Shown here: positions 9,002 to 17,652 of the stretch, one piece after another
Layout of the letters: every line of letters starts with the position of its first letter
Position numbering within the stretch: the first letter of the stretch is position 1
NCBI RefSeq assembly: GCF_001612945.1
Contig: NZ_BDBK01000001.1
Span: 248,001-312,000, forward strand
DNA: 64,000 nucleotides
DNA from: Nocardia inohanensis NBRC 100128
Lineage (GTDB): Bacteria > Actinomycetota > Actinomycetes > Mycobacteriales > Mycobacteriaceae
Direction of reading: 5' to 3'
Program-made: the position numbers and the translations under genes
The notes under the pieces: model-generated
Told to the model about the DNA's origin: nothing
Database searches by the model: none
Seen by the model: only the letters and a program-made list of their open reading frames with translations

Positions 9002-9589
9002 TCAGACCGACGCGGTCAGCAGTTCGCCGGCGTTGATGGTCGGGTCGCCCTTCTTCCAGTTGCAGGCGCACAACTCGTCGGATTGCAGGGCGTCGAGCAC
9101 GCGCAGCACCTCGTCCACATTGCGGCCCACCGAACCCGCGGTCACGGACACGAACTGGATCTCGTTGTTCGGGTCGATGATGAAGGTGGCACGGTCGGCG
9201 ACGCCGTCGGCGTTCAGCACGCCGGTGGCGGTGGCCAGTTCCCGCTTCAGGTCCGACAGCATCGGGAAGGGGAGGGTCTTCAGGTCCTCGTGCTGTGCGC
9301 GCCACTGGAAGTGCACGAACTCGTTGTCCACGGACGCACCCAGGACCTGGGCGTCACGATCTTCGAACTCGTCGTTCAGCTTGCCGAACGCGGCGATCTC
9401 GGTCGGGCAGACGAAGGTGAAGTCCTTCGGCCAGAAGAACACGATGCGCCACTTGCCGGCGTAGTCGTCGCTCGAGATCTGGGTGAAGTAGTCGTCGGGC
9501 TGCTGAGCGTTCACCTTCGAGAGATCACCGCCGATGACAGCCTTCAGGTTGTAGGCGGGGAACTGGTCGCCGATGGTCAGCAGGGCCAT
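9002..9589 (-). CDS. ahpC: Alkyl hydroperoxide reductase AhpC (2-Cys peroxiredoxin)
   Basis: A 195-residue peroxiredoxin that reduces hydrogen peroxide, organic hydroperoxides and peroxynitrite in the cytoplasm. The peroxidatic cysteine is C61 in DFTFVCPTE and the resolving cysteines are C174 and C176 in DELCACNW, matching the three-cysteine mycobacterial AhpC. A GAGGAGC ribosome site precedes ATG 9589. It is the first gene of ahpC-ahpD and diverges from oxyR, the usual arrangement for peroxide-inducible control. Confidence 0.97.
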   Translation of the reverse strand: MALLTIGDQFPAYNLKAVIGGDLSKVNAQQPDDYFTQISSDDYAGKWRIVFFWPKDFTFVCPTEIAAFGKLNDEFEDRDAQVLGASVDNEFVHFQWRAQHEDLKTLPFPMLSDLKRELATATGVLNADGVADRATFIIDPNNEIQFVSVTAGSVGRNVDEVLRVLDALQSDELCACNWKKGDPTINAGELLTASV

Positions 9590-9720
9590 GCTTGCTCCTC
9601 TTCGTAGTCGTGTCGATCGTGTCGTGACTTCTGCAAACGATCATGCCTATACCTCGGTAAAAGGTAAAGGTGATCGGTCGCACTATACTGATAGGCGTGA
9701 CTGATCAAACTTATCAGCCG
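9590..9720. promoter_or_regulatory. Divergent ahpC/oxyR control region with two LysR-type dyads
   Basis: The region between the two start codons is AT-richer than its surroundings. Two dyads are visible. CTAT-N4-ATAG at 9682-9693 lies just upstream of the oxyR start and resembles half of an OxyR box. CTGAT-N7-ATCAG at 9701-9717 covers the first codons of oxyR and has the T-N11-A form typical of LysR regulators. Their placement suggests OxyR binds here, activating ahpC and limiting its own synthesis. On the minus strand TATAGG near 9653 is a possible -10 element for ahpC. Confidence 0.6.
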
Positions 9721-10605
9721 ACCCTGTCGCAGCTGCGTGCGTTCGTAGCGATCGCGGAATACCGGCACTTCGGTACCGCTGCGGCCCGGCTGAGCGTGAG
9801 CCAGCCCACGTTATCGCAGGCTCTGGCATCACTGGAAAACGGACTCGGGCTTCAGTTGATCGAACGCAGCACGCGAAGGGTATTGGTCACGCCCGCCGGG
9901 AAACGGCTTCTGCCGCAAGCGATGGCGACCCTCGAAGCCGCTGACCGTTTTGTCGCGTCCGCGGCGGGGTCCGGGCTGGGTGGAACGCTGCGCATGGGCA
10001 TCATCCCCACCGTCGCCCCCTACGTGCTGCCCGCCCTGCTCCCGGAACTGCGCACCCAGCTGCCCGCCTTGGTGCCGCATGTCATCGAGGACCAGACCGC
10101 CCGGCTGCTCGACGGCCTGCGCTCCGGGGTGCTCGACGTAGCCCTGCTGGCGTTGCCCACCGACGCCTCCGGCCTCGTCGAAATCCCGCTCTACACCGAG
10201 GAATTCGTCCTCGTCGTCCCGCGCGGCCACCAGCTCGCCGGACGCGACGACCTGAAAGCCGCCGACCTCGACACCCTCCCGCTGCTGCTCCTGGATGAGG
10301 GCCACTGCCTGCGCGACCAGACCCTCGAGCTGTGCCGCTCCAACGACGCCCACCCCAGCACCGTCGGCGACACCCGCGCCGCCTCCCTCGCCACCGTGGT
10401 GCAGTGCGTGGCAGGCGATCTCGGCGTCACCCTCATCCCCGAAATGGCGGTCGCCGCCGAAACCTCGCGCGGCACTCTGGAAGTCGCCCGCTTCGCCGCC
10501 CCCGCCCCCGGCCGCACCCTCGGCCTCGCCTTCCGGGCCTCCACCGCCCGCACCGAGGACTATGAGCACCTCGCCACCATCTTCCGCGCCAACCGGCCGC
10601 AGTGA
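9697..10605 (+). CDS. oxyR: Peroxide-sensing LysR regulator OxyR
   Basis: A 302-residue LysR-type regulator. The N-terminal winged helix (about 8-65) includes FGTAAARLSVSQPTLSQALASLE. The sensor domain keeps the redox motif EGHCLRDQTLELC with C204 and C213, the pair that forms a disulfide in OxyR on peroxide exposure, with the following Arg and Asp conserved. GTG 9697 was chosen because the LysR N-terminal homology begins right after it. It is divergent from ahpC-ahpD. Unlike Mycobacterium tuberculosis, in which oxyR is inactivated, this copy is intact. Confidence 0.95.
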   Translation: MTDQTYQPTLSQLRAFVAIAEYRHFGTAAARLSVSQPTLSQALASLENGLGLQLIERSTRRVLVTPAGKRLLPQAMATLEAADRFVASAAGSGLGGTLRMGIIPTVAPYVLPALLPELRTQLPALVPHVIEDQTARLLDGLRSGVLDVALLALPTDASGLVEIPLYTEEFVLVVPRGHQLAGRDDLKAADLDTLPLLLLDEGHCLRDQTLELCRSNDAHPSTVGDTRAASLATVVQCVAGDLGVTLIPEMAVAAETSRGTLEVARFAAPAPGRTLGLAFRASTARTEDYEHLATIFRANRPQ

Positions 10606-10651
10606 GTGGTGAAGGGGCGACGCTCTCCACGCACTCTCTGCGCAGTTGGGG

Positions 10652-10672
10652 CTCAGGGGCAACGCCCCTGAG
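10652..10672 (+). terminator. Hairpin after oxyR
   Basis: A perfect 9-base inverted repeat (CTCAGGGGC and its complement) around the loop AAC, 47 bases after the oxyR stop. There is no T tract, so it may be a weak or Rho-assisted terminator. Confidence 0.5.
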
Positions 10673-10679
10673 AGTCCAC

Positions 10680-10713
10680 GAGAGTTCCGGTAACGCCCTG
10701 TGAGAGTTCCGGT
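10680..10713 (+). repeat. 12-base direct repeat upstream of the lactonase-like gene
   Basis: GAGAGTTCCGGT occurs at 10680-10691 and again at 10702-10713, exactly 22 bases apart, i.e. two helical turns. It lies 40-70 bases before ATG 10752. The spacing is that of a paired activator or repressor site. No regulator of the gene is adjacent. Confidence 0.5.
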
Positions 10714-10751
10714 GAATTGACCGGTTCAGCACCTTCTGAGACGCTCGGGCC

Positions 10752-11528
10752 ATGCGGATTCACCATCTGAACTGCGGCACCATGTCCTTCGGCGTGTGCG
10801 ATCACTGCCTGCTCATCGAGACCCGTGACGAACTCGTCCTGGTGGACACCGGGTTCGGACTGGGCTGCGTGCGGCAGCCCGGAAAGATGCTGGGCCCGAG
10901 CCGTTTCCTGATGGGCGCGAAACTCTCCGAGGAGCAGACCGCGATCCGGCAGATCGAAGCGCTCGGCTACGACCCGCGCGATGTGCGGCATATCTTGCTG
11001 ACCCATCTCGATCTCGATCACTCCGGCGGCCTGGCGGACTTCCCCGAGGCGACGGTGCACGTGCACGGGTCGGAGTTCCGCGCGGCCACCGCCACTCCGT
11101 CGCTGTCGGAGAAGACGCGCTATCGGGCCGCGCACTGGGGTCACGGACCCAAGTGGATGGTGAACGAGGTCGCCGGCGGCGAGGAATGGTTCGGTTTCCG
11201 GGCCGTGCGCGATCTGCCCGGATTGCCGCCGGAGATCCTGGTCATCCCGCTGCCCGGCCACACGCGCGGGCACGCCGGTGTGGCCGTGGATACCGGCGAC
11301 GGCTGGCTGCTGCACGCGGGTGACGCGTTCTTCGTGGAGAGCTCCATCGATCCGGTGCGGCCGCGCACACCGTTCTGGTGGCGGGTGTACGAGACCAATG
11401 CGGTACTGGGGGAGACCTATCGGGAGAATCAGCGGCGGCTGAGCGAGCTCAAACGGTCGCACGGCCATCAGATCGAGATCATCAACTCGCACGACGGGGC
11501 GATCCTGGCGCGGTCGGTGGACAGGTGA
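10752..11528 (+). CDS. MBL-fold hydrolase, N-acyl homoserine lactonase-like
   Basis: A 258-residue metallo-beta-lactamase fold protein with the two-metal motif HLDLDHSGG (H85, D87, D89, H90), a later GHTRGHAG histidine and GDAFF aspartate, and INSHD near the end. The layout and size match the AttM/AiiB class of quorum-quenching lactonases, which open acyl homoserine lactone rings; related enzymes act on other lactones or thioesters. It ends in a GTGA overlap with the following gamma-glutamylcyclotransferase-like gene, so the two are co-translated. A duplicated 12-base motif lies in the promoter region. The substrate is an inference. Confidence 0.75.
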   Translation: MRIHHLNCGTMSFGVCDHCLLIETRDELVLVDTGFGLGCVRQPGKMLGPSRFLMGAKLSEEQTAIRQIEALGYDPRDVRHILLTHLDLDHSGGLADFPEATVHVHGSEFRAATATPSLSEKTRYRAAHWGHGPKWMVNEVAGGEEWFGFRAVRDLPGLPPEILVIPLPGHTRGHAGVAVDTGDGWLLHAGDAFFVESSIDPVRPRTPFWWRVYETNAVLGETYRENQRRLSELKRSHGHQIEIINSHDGAILARSVDR

Positions 11529-11989
11529 CCTCGGATCGACGCTGGGGACGCCGGCTGCCGCACGCGCAGGACGCGCTGTTCGTCTACGGGACCCTGCAAT
11601 TCCCGAAGGTGCTCGTCGAATTGCTCGGGCGCGCACCCGATCTCACCCCGGCGGTGCTGCCGGGACGGCGGGCGGCGGCCTTGCCAGGCCGGGCGTATCC
11701 GGGACTCGTGTCGGCTTCGAGCGGGTCGACGGCGGGCTTCCTGCTGACCGGTCTCACCGCCGGCGAATGGCGGGTGCTCGACGCGTTCGAGGACGACGAA
11801 TACGACCTGATTCCGGTCTCGGTGCACGCGGGCGACCGCGAGGTGTACGCGTGGACCTACTCCTGGATCGCCGAGGTACTGCCCGAGGATTGGTCGGCGG
11901 TCGCCTTCGCCGCCGATCACCTGCCCCGATACGCCGAGAAGTGCGCGGCCTGGCGGCGGGATCTGGTCTTGCTGACCGGGACTTTATGA
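11525..11989 (+). CDS. Gamma-glutamylcyclotransferase family (AIG2-like) protein
   Basis: A 154-residue protein with the diagnostic YGTLQFP motif near the N-terminus, which forms the gamma-glutamyl-binding loop, and the conserved acid in LDAFEDDEYDLIPV. Family members release 5-oxoproline from gamma-glutamyl amines or peptides, but many are uncharacterised. GTG 11525 overlaps the lactonase stop codon by four bases, fixing the start. A two-gene operon with the MBL hydrolase suggests both trim amide, lactone or thioester bonds of one compound; this is inference. Confidence 0.75.
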   Translation: MTSDRRWGRRLPHAQDALFVYGTLQFPKVLVELLGRAPDLTPAVLPGRRAAALPGRAYPGLVSASSGSTAGFLLTGLTAGEWRVLDAFEDDEYDLIPVSVHAGDREVYAWTYSWIAEVLPEDWSAVAFAADHLPRYAEKCAAWRRDLVLLTGTL

Positions 11990-12023
11990 CACGGGACACA
12001 TTCGTGCGGTAGAACGTGATCGC

Positions 12024-13625
12024 ATGGACAACGCCGTGCCTTCCGATCCCACCAGTACCGTCGCGGCCGCGCGCCGCCAGTCCCTCGGGGATCTGTTGCG
12101 GCGCAGCGCCGCCCGGCAACCGGAGAAAACCGCGCTGGTCTGGCGGGACCGGCGCGAAACCTTCGCCGAGCTGGACGCCGCCGTCAACCGGGTCGCGCAC
12201 AGCCTCGCCGATCGCGGTGTGACACAGGGCGATCGGGTCGCCCTCTACTCGCACAATTGCCGCGAGTTCGTGCTGCTGTACTTCGCACTGGCCCGGCTCG
12301 GCGCGATCTCGGTGCCGATCAACTTCATGCTCACCGCCGACGAGGTCGCCTACATCCTCCAGCACTCCGGCGCGATCGCCCTGGTCGCCGAGGACGCGCT
12401 GGCCGCCGAAGCCGAAGCGGCGCTGAAACAGCTGGACGGCAATACCGTTCGACTACGCGGCTGGATCGCCCTGTCCGGCGCGCCCGCCGCCGCGAACTGG
12501 GAAGACGTGTCGGCCTGGGAAACCCACCCCGATGCCTCGGAACCGGCAGTGCACGTCGGTGACGACGACCCGATCCAGATCATGTACACCTCCGGCACCG
12601 AGTCCCGCCCCAAGGGCGCGACCCTCTCCAGCCGCAGCCTCATCTCCCAATACGTCACCACCGTCATCGACGGCCGAATGACCGCCGACGACATCGAAAT
12701 CCACGCCCTCCCGCTCTACCACTGCGCCCAGCTGCACTGCTTCCTCACCCCCGACATCTACCTGGGCGCGACCAGCATCGTGCTGCAAGGCCCCGACCCC
12801 GCGACCATCCTGCGCACCGTGCAGACCGAACGCGCCACCAAACTCTTCTGCCCGCCCACGGTCTGGGTCTCCCTGCTCCGCCACCCCGACTTCGACACCT
12901 ACGACCTGTCGTCCCTGCGCAAGGGCTACTACGGCGCGAGCATCATGCCGGTCGAAGTCCTCCAGGAACTGGCCCAGCGCCTCCCCGGCGTCGCTCTCAC
13001 CAACTTCTACGGCCAAACCGAACTGGCCCCGCTCGCAACGATTCTCGCCCCCGAAGACCAGCTCACCAAACCCGGATCCGCCGGACGCGCGGGCCTGAAC
13101 GTAGAAACCCGCGTGGTCGACGACGATGATGTGCCCCTCGCCCCCGGCGTGGTCGGCGAGATCGTGCACCGCTCACCGCACGCCATGCTCGGCTACTGGA
13201 ACGACCCGGAGAAGACGGCGGAAGCCTTCCGCAACGGCTGGTTCCACAGCGGCGACCTCGGCGTCCTCGACACCGACGGCTACCTCAGCGTCGTGGACCG
13301 CAAAAAGGACATGATCAAAACCGGCGGCGAGAACGTGGCCAGCCGCGAGGTCGAGGAAATCCTCTACCAGCACCCCGACGTCTCCGAGGCCGCCGTGGTC
13401 GGCCTCCCGCACCCGCACTGGATCGAGGCCGTCACCGCGATCATCGTCCCGCGCGCCGGCACCCAGCCCACCACGGAATCCGTTCTCGCCCACTGCAAAC
13501 AGCGCATGGCCGGCTACAAGGTCCCCAAACACATCGCCTTCGCGACAGCGCTGCCCAAGAACCCGAGCGGCAAAATCCTCAAACGCGAACTACGCACCGA
13601 ATACGCGCACCTCGCCCAGGATTGA
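12024..13625 (+). CDS. Long/medium-chain acyl-CoA synthetase (FadD-like, ANL superfamily)
   Basis: A 533-residue adenylate-forming enzyme that activates a carboxylic acid with ATP and loads it on CoA. Motifs in order: the P-loop MYTSGTESRPKGA (about residue 188), FYGQTEL, HSGDLGVLDTDGYLSVVDR, KKDMIKTGGENV, and the C-terminal catalytic lysine in PKNPSGKILKREL. ATG 12024 has no ribosome site but has TAGAAC about 10 bases upstream, so the message may be leaderless. It stands alone between the cyclotransferase gene and a convergent RpiB-like gene. The acyl substrate cannot be read from sequence. Confidence 0.88.
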   Translation: MDNAVPSDPTSTVAAARRQSLGDLLRRSAARQPEKTALVWRDRRETFAELDAAVNRVAHSLADRGVTQGDRVALYSHNCREFVLLYFALARLGAISVPINFMLTADEVAYILQHSGAIALVAEDALAAEAEAALKQLDGNTVRLRGWIALSGAPAAANWEDVSAWETHPDASEPAVHVGDDDPIQIMYTSGTESRPKGATLSSRSLISQYVTTVIDGRMTADDIEIHALPLYHCAQLHCFLTPDIYLGATSIVLQGPDPATILRTVQTERATKLFCPPTVWVSLLRHPDFDTYDLSSLRKGYYGASIMPVEVLQELAQRLPGVALTNFYGQTELAPLATILAPEDQLTKPGSAGRAGLNVETRVVDDDDVPLAPGVVGEIVHRSPHAMLGYWNDPEKTAEAFRNGWFHSGDLGVLDTDGYLSVVDRKKDMIKTGGENVASREVEEILYQHPDVSEAAVVGLPHPHWIEAVTAIIVPRAGTQPTTESVLAHCKQRMAGYKVPKHIAFATALPKNPSGKILKRELRTEYAHLAQD

Positions 13626-13641
13626 CGACTCCTCGCCGCCA

Positions 13642-14079
13642 CTAACCGATCCCGTCGACATGCGCGATATTCGCGGCATCGACGGGATCGGTGCTCGGCG
13701 TACCCGCGAACCAGGCATCGAGGATCTCGCCCAATTGAGCCCGTGACGTCAGCCGCAGGCTCAAAGCAAGCACATTCGCATCGTTCCACTTTCGTGCCCC
13801 GCCCGCGGTATAGCCATCGACGCACAGCGCTGCCCGCACCCCCGGAACCTTATTGGCCGCAATGGATGCACCGGTGCCCGTCCAGCAGCACACCACGGCC
13901 TGCTCTGCCCGGCCTTCAGCCACGTCCCGCGCCGCGAGCTCGCTCGCCCACGCCCAGTCGTCGCGTTCACCAGGAGCCAATGCACCGTGCACAATCACCT
14001 CGTGCCCGCGCTCCCGTAGCTCCGCCACGACCGCCCCCGCCACACCGGCGTCCTCGTCCGCCGCAACCGAAATCCGCAT
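13642..14079 (-). CDS. RpiB/LacAB family sugar-phosphate isomerase-like protein
   Basis: A 145-residue protein with the RpiB fold signature: an N-terminal RISVAADEDAG, CCWTGTGASIAANKVPGVRAAL, and ARKWNDANVLALS. RpiB interconverts ribose 5-phosphate and ribulose 5-phosphate. Two oddities are visible. The phosphate/active-site loop reads CWTGTG rather than the usual CGSG or GGSGNG. The position of the ring-opening His in the motif R-x-H-N-(D/N)-A is Trp. So the catalysed reaction may differ from that of normal RpiB. It is the last of three same-strand genes headed by the aldo/keto reductase, and its 3' end carries a terminator-like hairpin. Confidence 0.75.
   Translation of the reverse strand: MRISVAADEDAGVAGAVVAELRERGHEVIVHGALAPGERDDWAWASELAARDVAEGRAEQAVVCCWTGTGASIAANKVPGVRAALCVDGYTAGGARKWNDANVLALSLRLTSRAQLGEILDAWFAGTPSTDPVDAANIAHVDGIG
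13646..13691. terminator. Hairpin overlapping the end of the RpiB-like gene
   Basis: Perfect 13-base arms (CCGATCCCGTCGA at 13646-13658, complement at 13679-13691) with a partly self-pairing 20-base middle. It lies inside the last codons of the gene, between convergent genes, and could stop transcription from both sides. No T tract follows. Confidence 0.5.
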
Positions 14080-14100
14080 GCCCGCGATACTCCAACCCCG

Positions 14101-14355
14101 TCAGGCGAATACTTCCGCGATGGATTCGGCAACCGCCGCCCGCCTGGTCCACCGCTCCAATTCGGCCACGTCGGAGCAGCCTTCGATGTGGTAACGCAAC
14201 TCACGCTGAGACGTGGTCATCATTGCCTCCAATGCGGAACGGGCGGTACCGGACAGCGTTGACCACACGAGGTCGTAGTACATGTTAGCCCGCTCTGACC
14301 AGCGGCTACCCGGTTCCGGGGCCAGTTCGTCGAGAGCGGCAAGCAGACCGGCCAT
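14101..14355 (-). CDS. Small hypothetical protein
   Basis: An 84-residue helical, acidic protein with three Trp residues and a single Cys (HIEGCSDVAELERW). I do not recognise it. It lies between the aldo/keto reductase (28 bases upstream) and the RpiB-like gene (21 bases downstream) on the same strand, so it is probably part of one transcript. Codon positions look like those of its neighbours. No ribosome site is obvious at ATG 14355. Confidence 0.5.
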   Translation of the reverse strand: MAGLLAALDELAPEPGSRWSERANMYYDLVWSTLSGTARSALEAMMTTSQRELRYHIEGCSDVAELERWTRRAAVAESIAEVFA

Positions 14356-14383
14356 ACCCAGGGCTGCGCCGAGGTCGGCGCGG

Positions 14384-15367
<984 letters not shown>

Positions 15368-15424
15368 TCGAGGGTCCTCCTGGTAGTGCCGGAATGCTTG
15401 CCGTGAGCCGTGCTCACCCGATCG

Positions 15425-15455
15425 ACGCTACGACTTGGAGCGCACTCCAAGTCAA
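15425..15455 (-). promoter_or_regulatory. MerR-type promoter of the aldo/keto reductase operon
   Basis: Read on the minus strand: -35 TTGACT (15455-15450), 19 bases, then -10-like TAGCGT (15430-15425). The spacer and -35 overlap a dyad of 8-base arms, ACTTGGAG-N4-CTCCAAGT (15434-15453). A 19-base spacer filled by a CTTGGAG dyad is the hallmark of MerR-family targets; NmlR/AdhR-type sites read CTTGGAGT-N-ACTCCAAG. The start codon is about 55 bases downstream. No MerR gene is in the window. Confidence 0.75.
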
Positions 15456-15477
15456 CCCTCGGGCGACGACGGCCCAT

Positions 15478-15551
15478 GGAGTTTTGCTCCACTAAACCCT
15501 GCCTGCGATCACTTTTCTGACGGAAGAGCGGTCGGAGTGGAGCAAAACTCC
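15478..15551. repeat. Perfect 16-base inverted repeat in the divergent control region
   Basis: GGAGTTTTGCTCCACT at 15478-15493 and its exact complement at 15536-15551, 42 bases apart. Each arm contains its own small dyad (TGGAG-N5-CTCCA). The pair looks like two copies of a repressor operator facing each other, between the aldo/keto reductase promoter and the F420-type oxidoreductase gene. The bound regulator is unknown. Confidence 0.65.
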
Positions 15552-15665
15552 GATTCCCGGGGTAAGCGTCTCGGGCATGATGCCGAGCGAATCGCACATT
15601 GGAACGCTCGGGCGCGCGGCTTAGCGTTGGTGGCGAATCAACGGCTCGTGAAAGCGGAGGCAATC

Positions 15666-16472
15666 GTGGTAGTTCGGATCGGCGTATTTCTGCCCACTTC
15701 GGGACCTGATGCGGCTGCGTCCGGTGGGCGGGAGGTGCGGGACAGCGCGCGGGCGGCCGAGGCCGGCGGGCTCGAATCCTTGTGGGTCACAGATCATCTC
15801 GTGGCGAGTGCGCCGATGCTCGACAGTGTGGTCGCGCTCGCCGCGGCCGCGGCGGTGACCGACCGGGTTCGGGTCGGATTCCTCTCCATGCTGGTGGCGT
15901 TGCGACCGGTCGCGTGGGCGGCGAAGGAGATCGCCACGCTGCAACAGATTTCGGATGGGCGGCTGTTGCTGGGGGTCGGAACCGGGAATCCCGCGCACGG
16001 TGATATCGGCTGGCGCGCAGCGGGTGTGCCGTTCGAGGAGCGCGGGGTTCGGACCGATCGTGCGCTGGCGATTCTGCCGGAACTGGTTGGCGGTAAGACG
16101 GTTACGCTCGACAGCGGAGTGGAGGTCGCATTGTCGCCGGGTGCGCCGATGCCGCCGGTGCTGATCGCGGGGAACAGTGCGCGGGCGCGGCGTCGGGCCG
16201 CCGCCTACGGTGATGCGTGGATGCCGATCAATCCGGGTCTGGACCAGCTACCGGGCCTCATGAGCGAGTTGCGTGAACTCGCTGAGCGGCACCGGCGGCC
16301 TGCGCCGGCGGTCAGCGTTGTCGCCCCGGCATTGTCGCCGGATCCGCGGCAGGCCGCGGAGGAACTGGCCGCGTACGAGGCTGCCGGAGTCGAAAGGGTC
16401 GTGCTCGCTCCGACCGGCCAGGATTGGCGGCGGGACTACGCGTTCGCGGCTGAGCTGCGCGCTGCGCAGTAG
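15666..16472 (+). CDS. LLM-class (luciferase-like) oxidoreductase, probably F420-dependent
   Basis: A 268-residue bacterial-luciferase-like TIM barrel. It shows RIGVFLPTSGPD at the start, LWVTDHLV, the central motif QISDGRLLLGVGTG and a C-terminal PPVLIAGNSARARRRAAAYGDAWMP. In Mycobacteriales most such proteins use coenzyme F420 rather than FMN; this is by family, not proven here. GTG 15666 is chosen because GGAGG lies 5 bases upstream (15656-15660). It is divergent from the aldo/keto reductase and shares a control region with two different dyad sets, so redox stress control of both is plausible. Confidence 0.82.
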   Translation: MVVRIGVFLPTSGPDAAASGGREVRDSARAAEAGGLESLWVTDHLVASAPMLDSVVALAAAAAVTDRVRVGFLSMLVALRPVAWAAKEIATLQQISDGRLLLGVGTGNPAHGDIGWRAAGVPFEERGVRTDRALAILPELVGGKTVTLDSGVEVALSPGAPMPPVLIAGNSARARRRAAAYGDAWMPINPGLDQLPGLMSELRELAERHRRPAPAVSVVAPALSPDPRQAAEELAAYEAAGVERVVLAPTGQDWRRDYAFAAELRAAQ

Positions 16473-16486
16473 CGCCGATCGCCCGG

Positions 16487-17005
16487 CTATGCGCGCCGGC
16501 CGGCTTCGGCGACCTCGCGGAGCCGGTGCAGTGAACGGGACATGTTCGCCAGGGCGAGATTGTCGCGCGGCTTGCCGATCGGCCCCGACCAGCGCAGCAT
16601 CTTGGCCAGCAAGGACGAGTCCGGCCAATCCCGGTACTCGGTGACCAGCGTGCCGCCGTCCACCGCCCGCAGCCGGTACCCCCACCACGTGCCGATCCCG
16701 TACACCCGGAACTCGAACTGCCGCGGCGCATCGACCACCGTCACCTCGCACGGGGTAACCCACGGCACCGGCCCGATGCGATTCAACCCGAGGAACCAGC
16801 TCCCCGGCAGCGGTTCCGTGCGTCCCGTAATACGCAGCGCCCCACGGTTTTCCGGACTCCATCCGCCGGTGCGCGTGACATCGGAGATCATCTCCCACAC
16901 CGTTCCCACGGGCGCGTGGACCAGCACCGAGCACTCGTCCCGAATCCCCCACTCCATCCGAGCCCGCAAAACATCCCCCGGCCGCCGCGCCAATGTCCGC
17001 CACAT
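16487..17005 (-). CDS. SRPBCC (START-like) family protein
   Basis: About 172 residues with the helix-grip fold signature: SVLVHAPVGTVWEMISDVTRTGGWSPE, then alternating strands including RQFEFRVYGIGTWWGYRL and TLVTEYRDWPD. Such proteins bind hydrophobic ligands (polyketide cyclases, coenzyme Q-binding, aromatase-like). ATG 17005 is a compromise: ATG 17053 would sit 12 bases after the secreted-protein stop and is possible, and the domain itself starts near residue 20. It lies downstream of the secreted-protein gene on the same strand. Ligand unknown. Confidence 0.7.
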   Translation of the reverse strand: MWRTLARRPGDVLRARMEWGIRDECSVLVHAPVGTVWEMISDVTRTGGWSPENRGALRITGRTEPLPGSWFLGLNRIGPVPWVTPCEVTVVDAPRQFEFRVYGIGTWWGYRLRAVDGGTLVTEYRDWPDSSLLAKMLRWSGPIGKPRDNLALANMSRSLHRLREVAEAGRRA

Positions 17006-17064
17006 GAAGAGAATTGTCCCAGACAGTGACGCCGACGACCAGGGGAGACTCATGCCCATCCGGC

Positions 17065-17382
17065 CTACGCCTGGATGACCTCGACGTTCACCAGCGCGCC
17101 GAGCGAATCGCAGCTGGCCCACGACTGGTTCTGCCCGTACTGGATCGGGCCGTACTTCCAGTAGGTGAACGGCACCGGCCAGGCAACGCACGTGAGCTTC
17201 ACCTGATGCCAAGTGGGCAGCTCGCAATTGGCCATCCCGCCGGTATTGAAGATGTTGTACACGTGACAGTTGGCTTGCCACACCGGTACGTCGGCCTGGG
17301 CCGACCCGCCACCGGCAAGCATGCCACCCGCGGTCGCGGTGGCAACGAAGACGCTGGCAGCAATCCGCTTCGCAGATAGCAT
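17065..17382 (-). CDS. Small secreted protein
   Basis: A 105-residue protein with a clear signal peptide (basic start, hydrophobic core, SAQA-DV cleavage site). The mature part of about 75 residues has four Cys and many aromatic residues (WHQVKLTCVAWPVPFTYWKYG), suggesting a small disulfide-bonded extracellular domain. AGGAGG precedes ATG 17382 by 5 bases. I do not recognise a named family; many small secreted actinobacterial proteins look like this. Confidence 0.8.
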   Translation of the reverse strand: MLSAKRIAASVFVATATAGGMLAGGGSAQADVPVWQANCHVYNIFNTGGMANCELPTWHQVKLTCVAWPVPFTYWKYGPIQYGQNQSWASCDSLGALVNVEVIQA

Positions 17383-17602
17383 TTCGACCTCCTGAGTAGG
17401 TGTTGTTCTGGGTCGATTATCGCGCCTGCGTCCCACTCGTTACTTTCGAGCAAATCAAATCGTGACCGGGGAGTCGAATTTCCCGGCACCGGCCGCCGCC
17501 ACGAAGGAATCCCGATCCGCCGGAGTGCAGGCCGATCCGGGCCCGTGCCGTACCCGACCGTGGTTCATCCGATTTTCCTGATGGTTCGCATGGGTGAAAA
17601 GC

Positions 17603-17636
17603 GCAGCGCCCCACACGAATTCGTGCGGGGCGCTGC
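17603..17636 (-). terminator. Strong terminator of the polyamine operon
   Basis: A nearly perfect 34-base palindrome (one mismatched pair) with outer arm GCAGCGCCCC. On the minus strand it is followed by TTTT (AAAA at 17597-17600 on the plus strand). It lies 16 bases beyond the stop of the fused decarboxylase-synthase. Confidence 0.85.
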
Positions 17637-17652
17637 GGGGGAACGGTATCGA

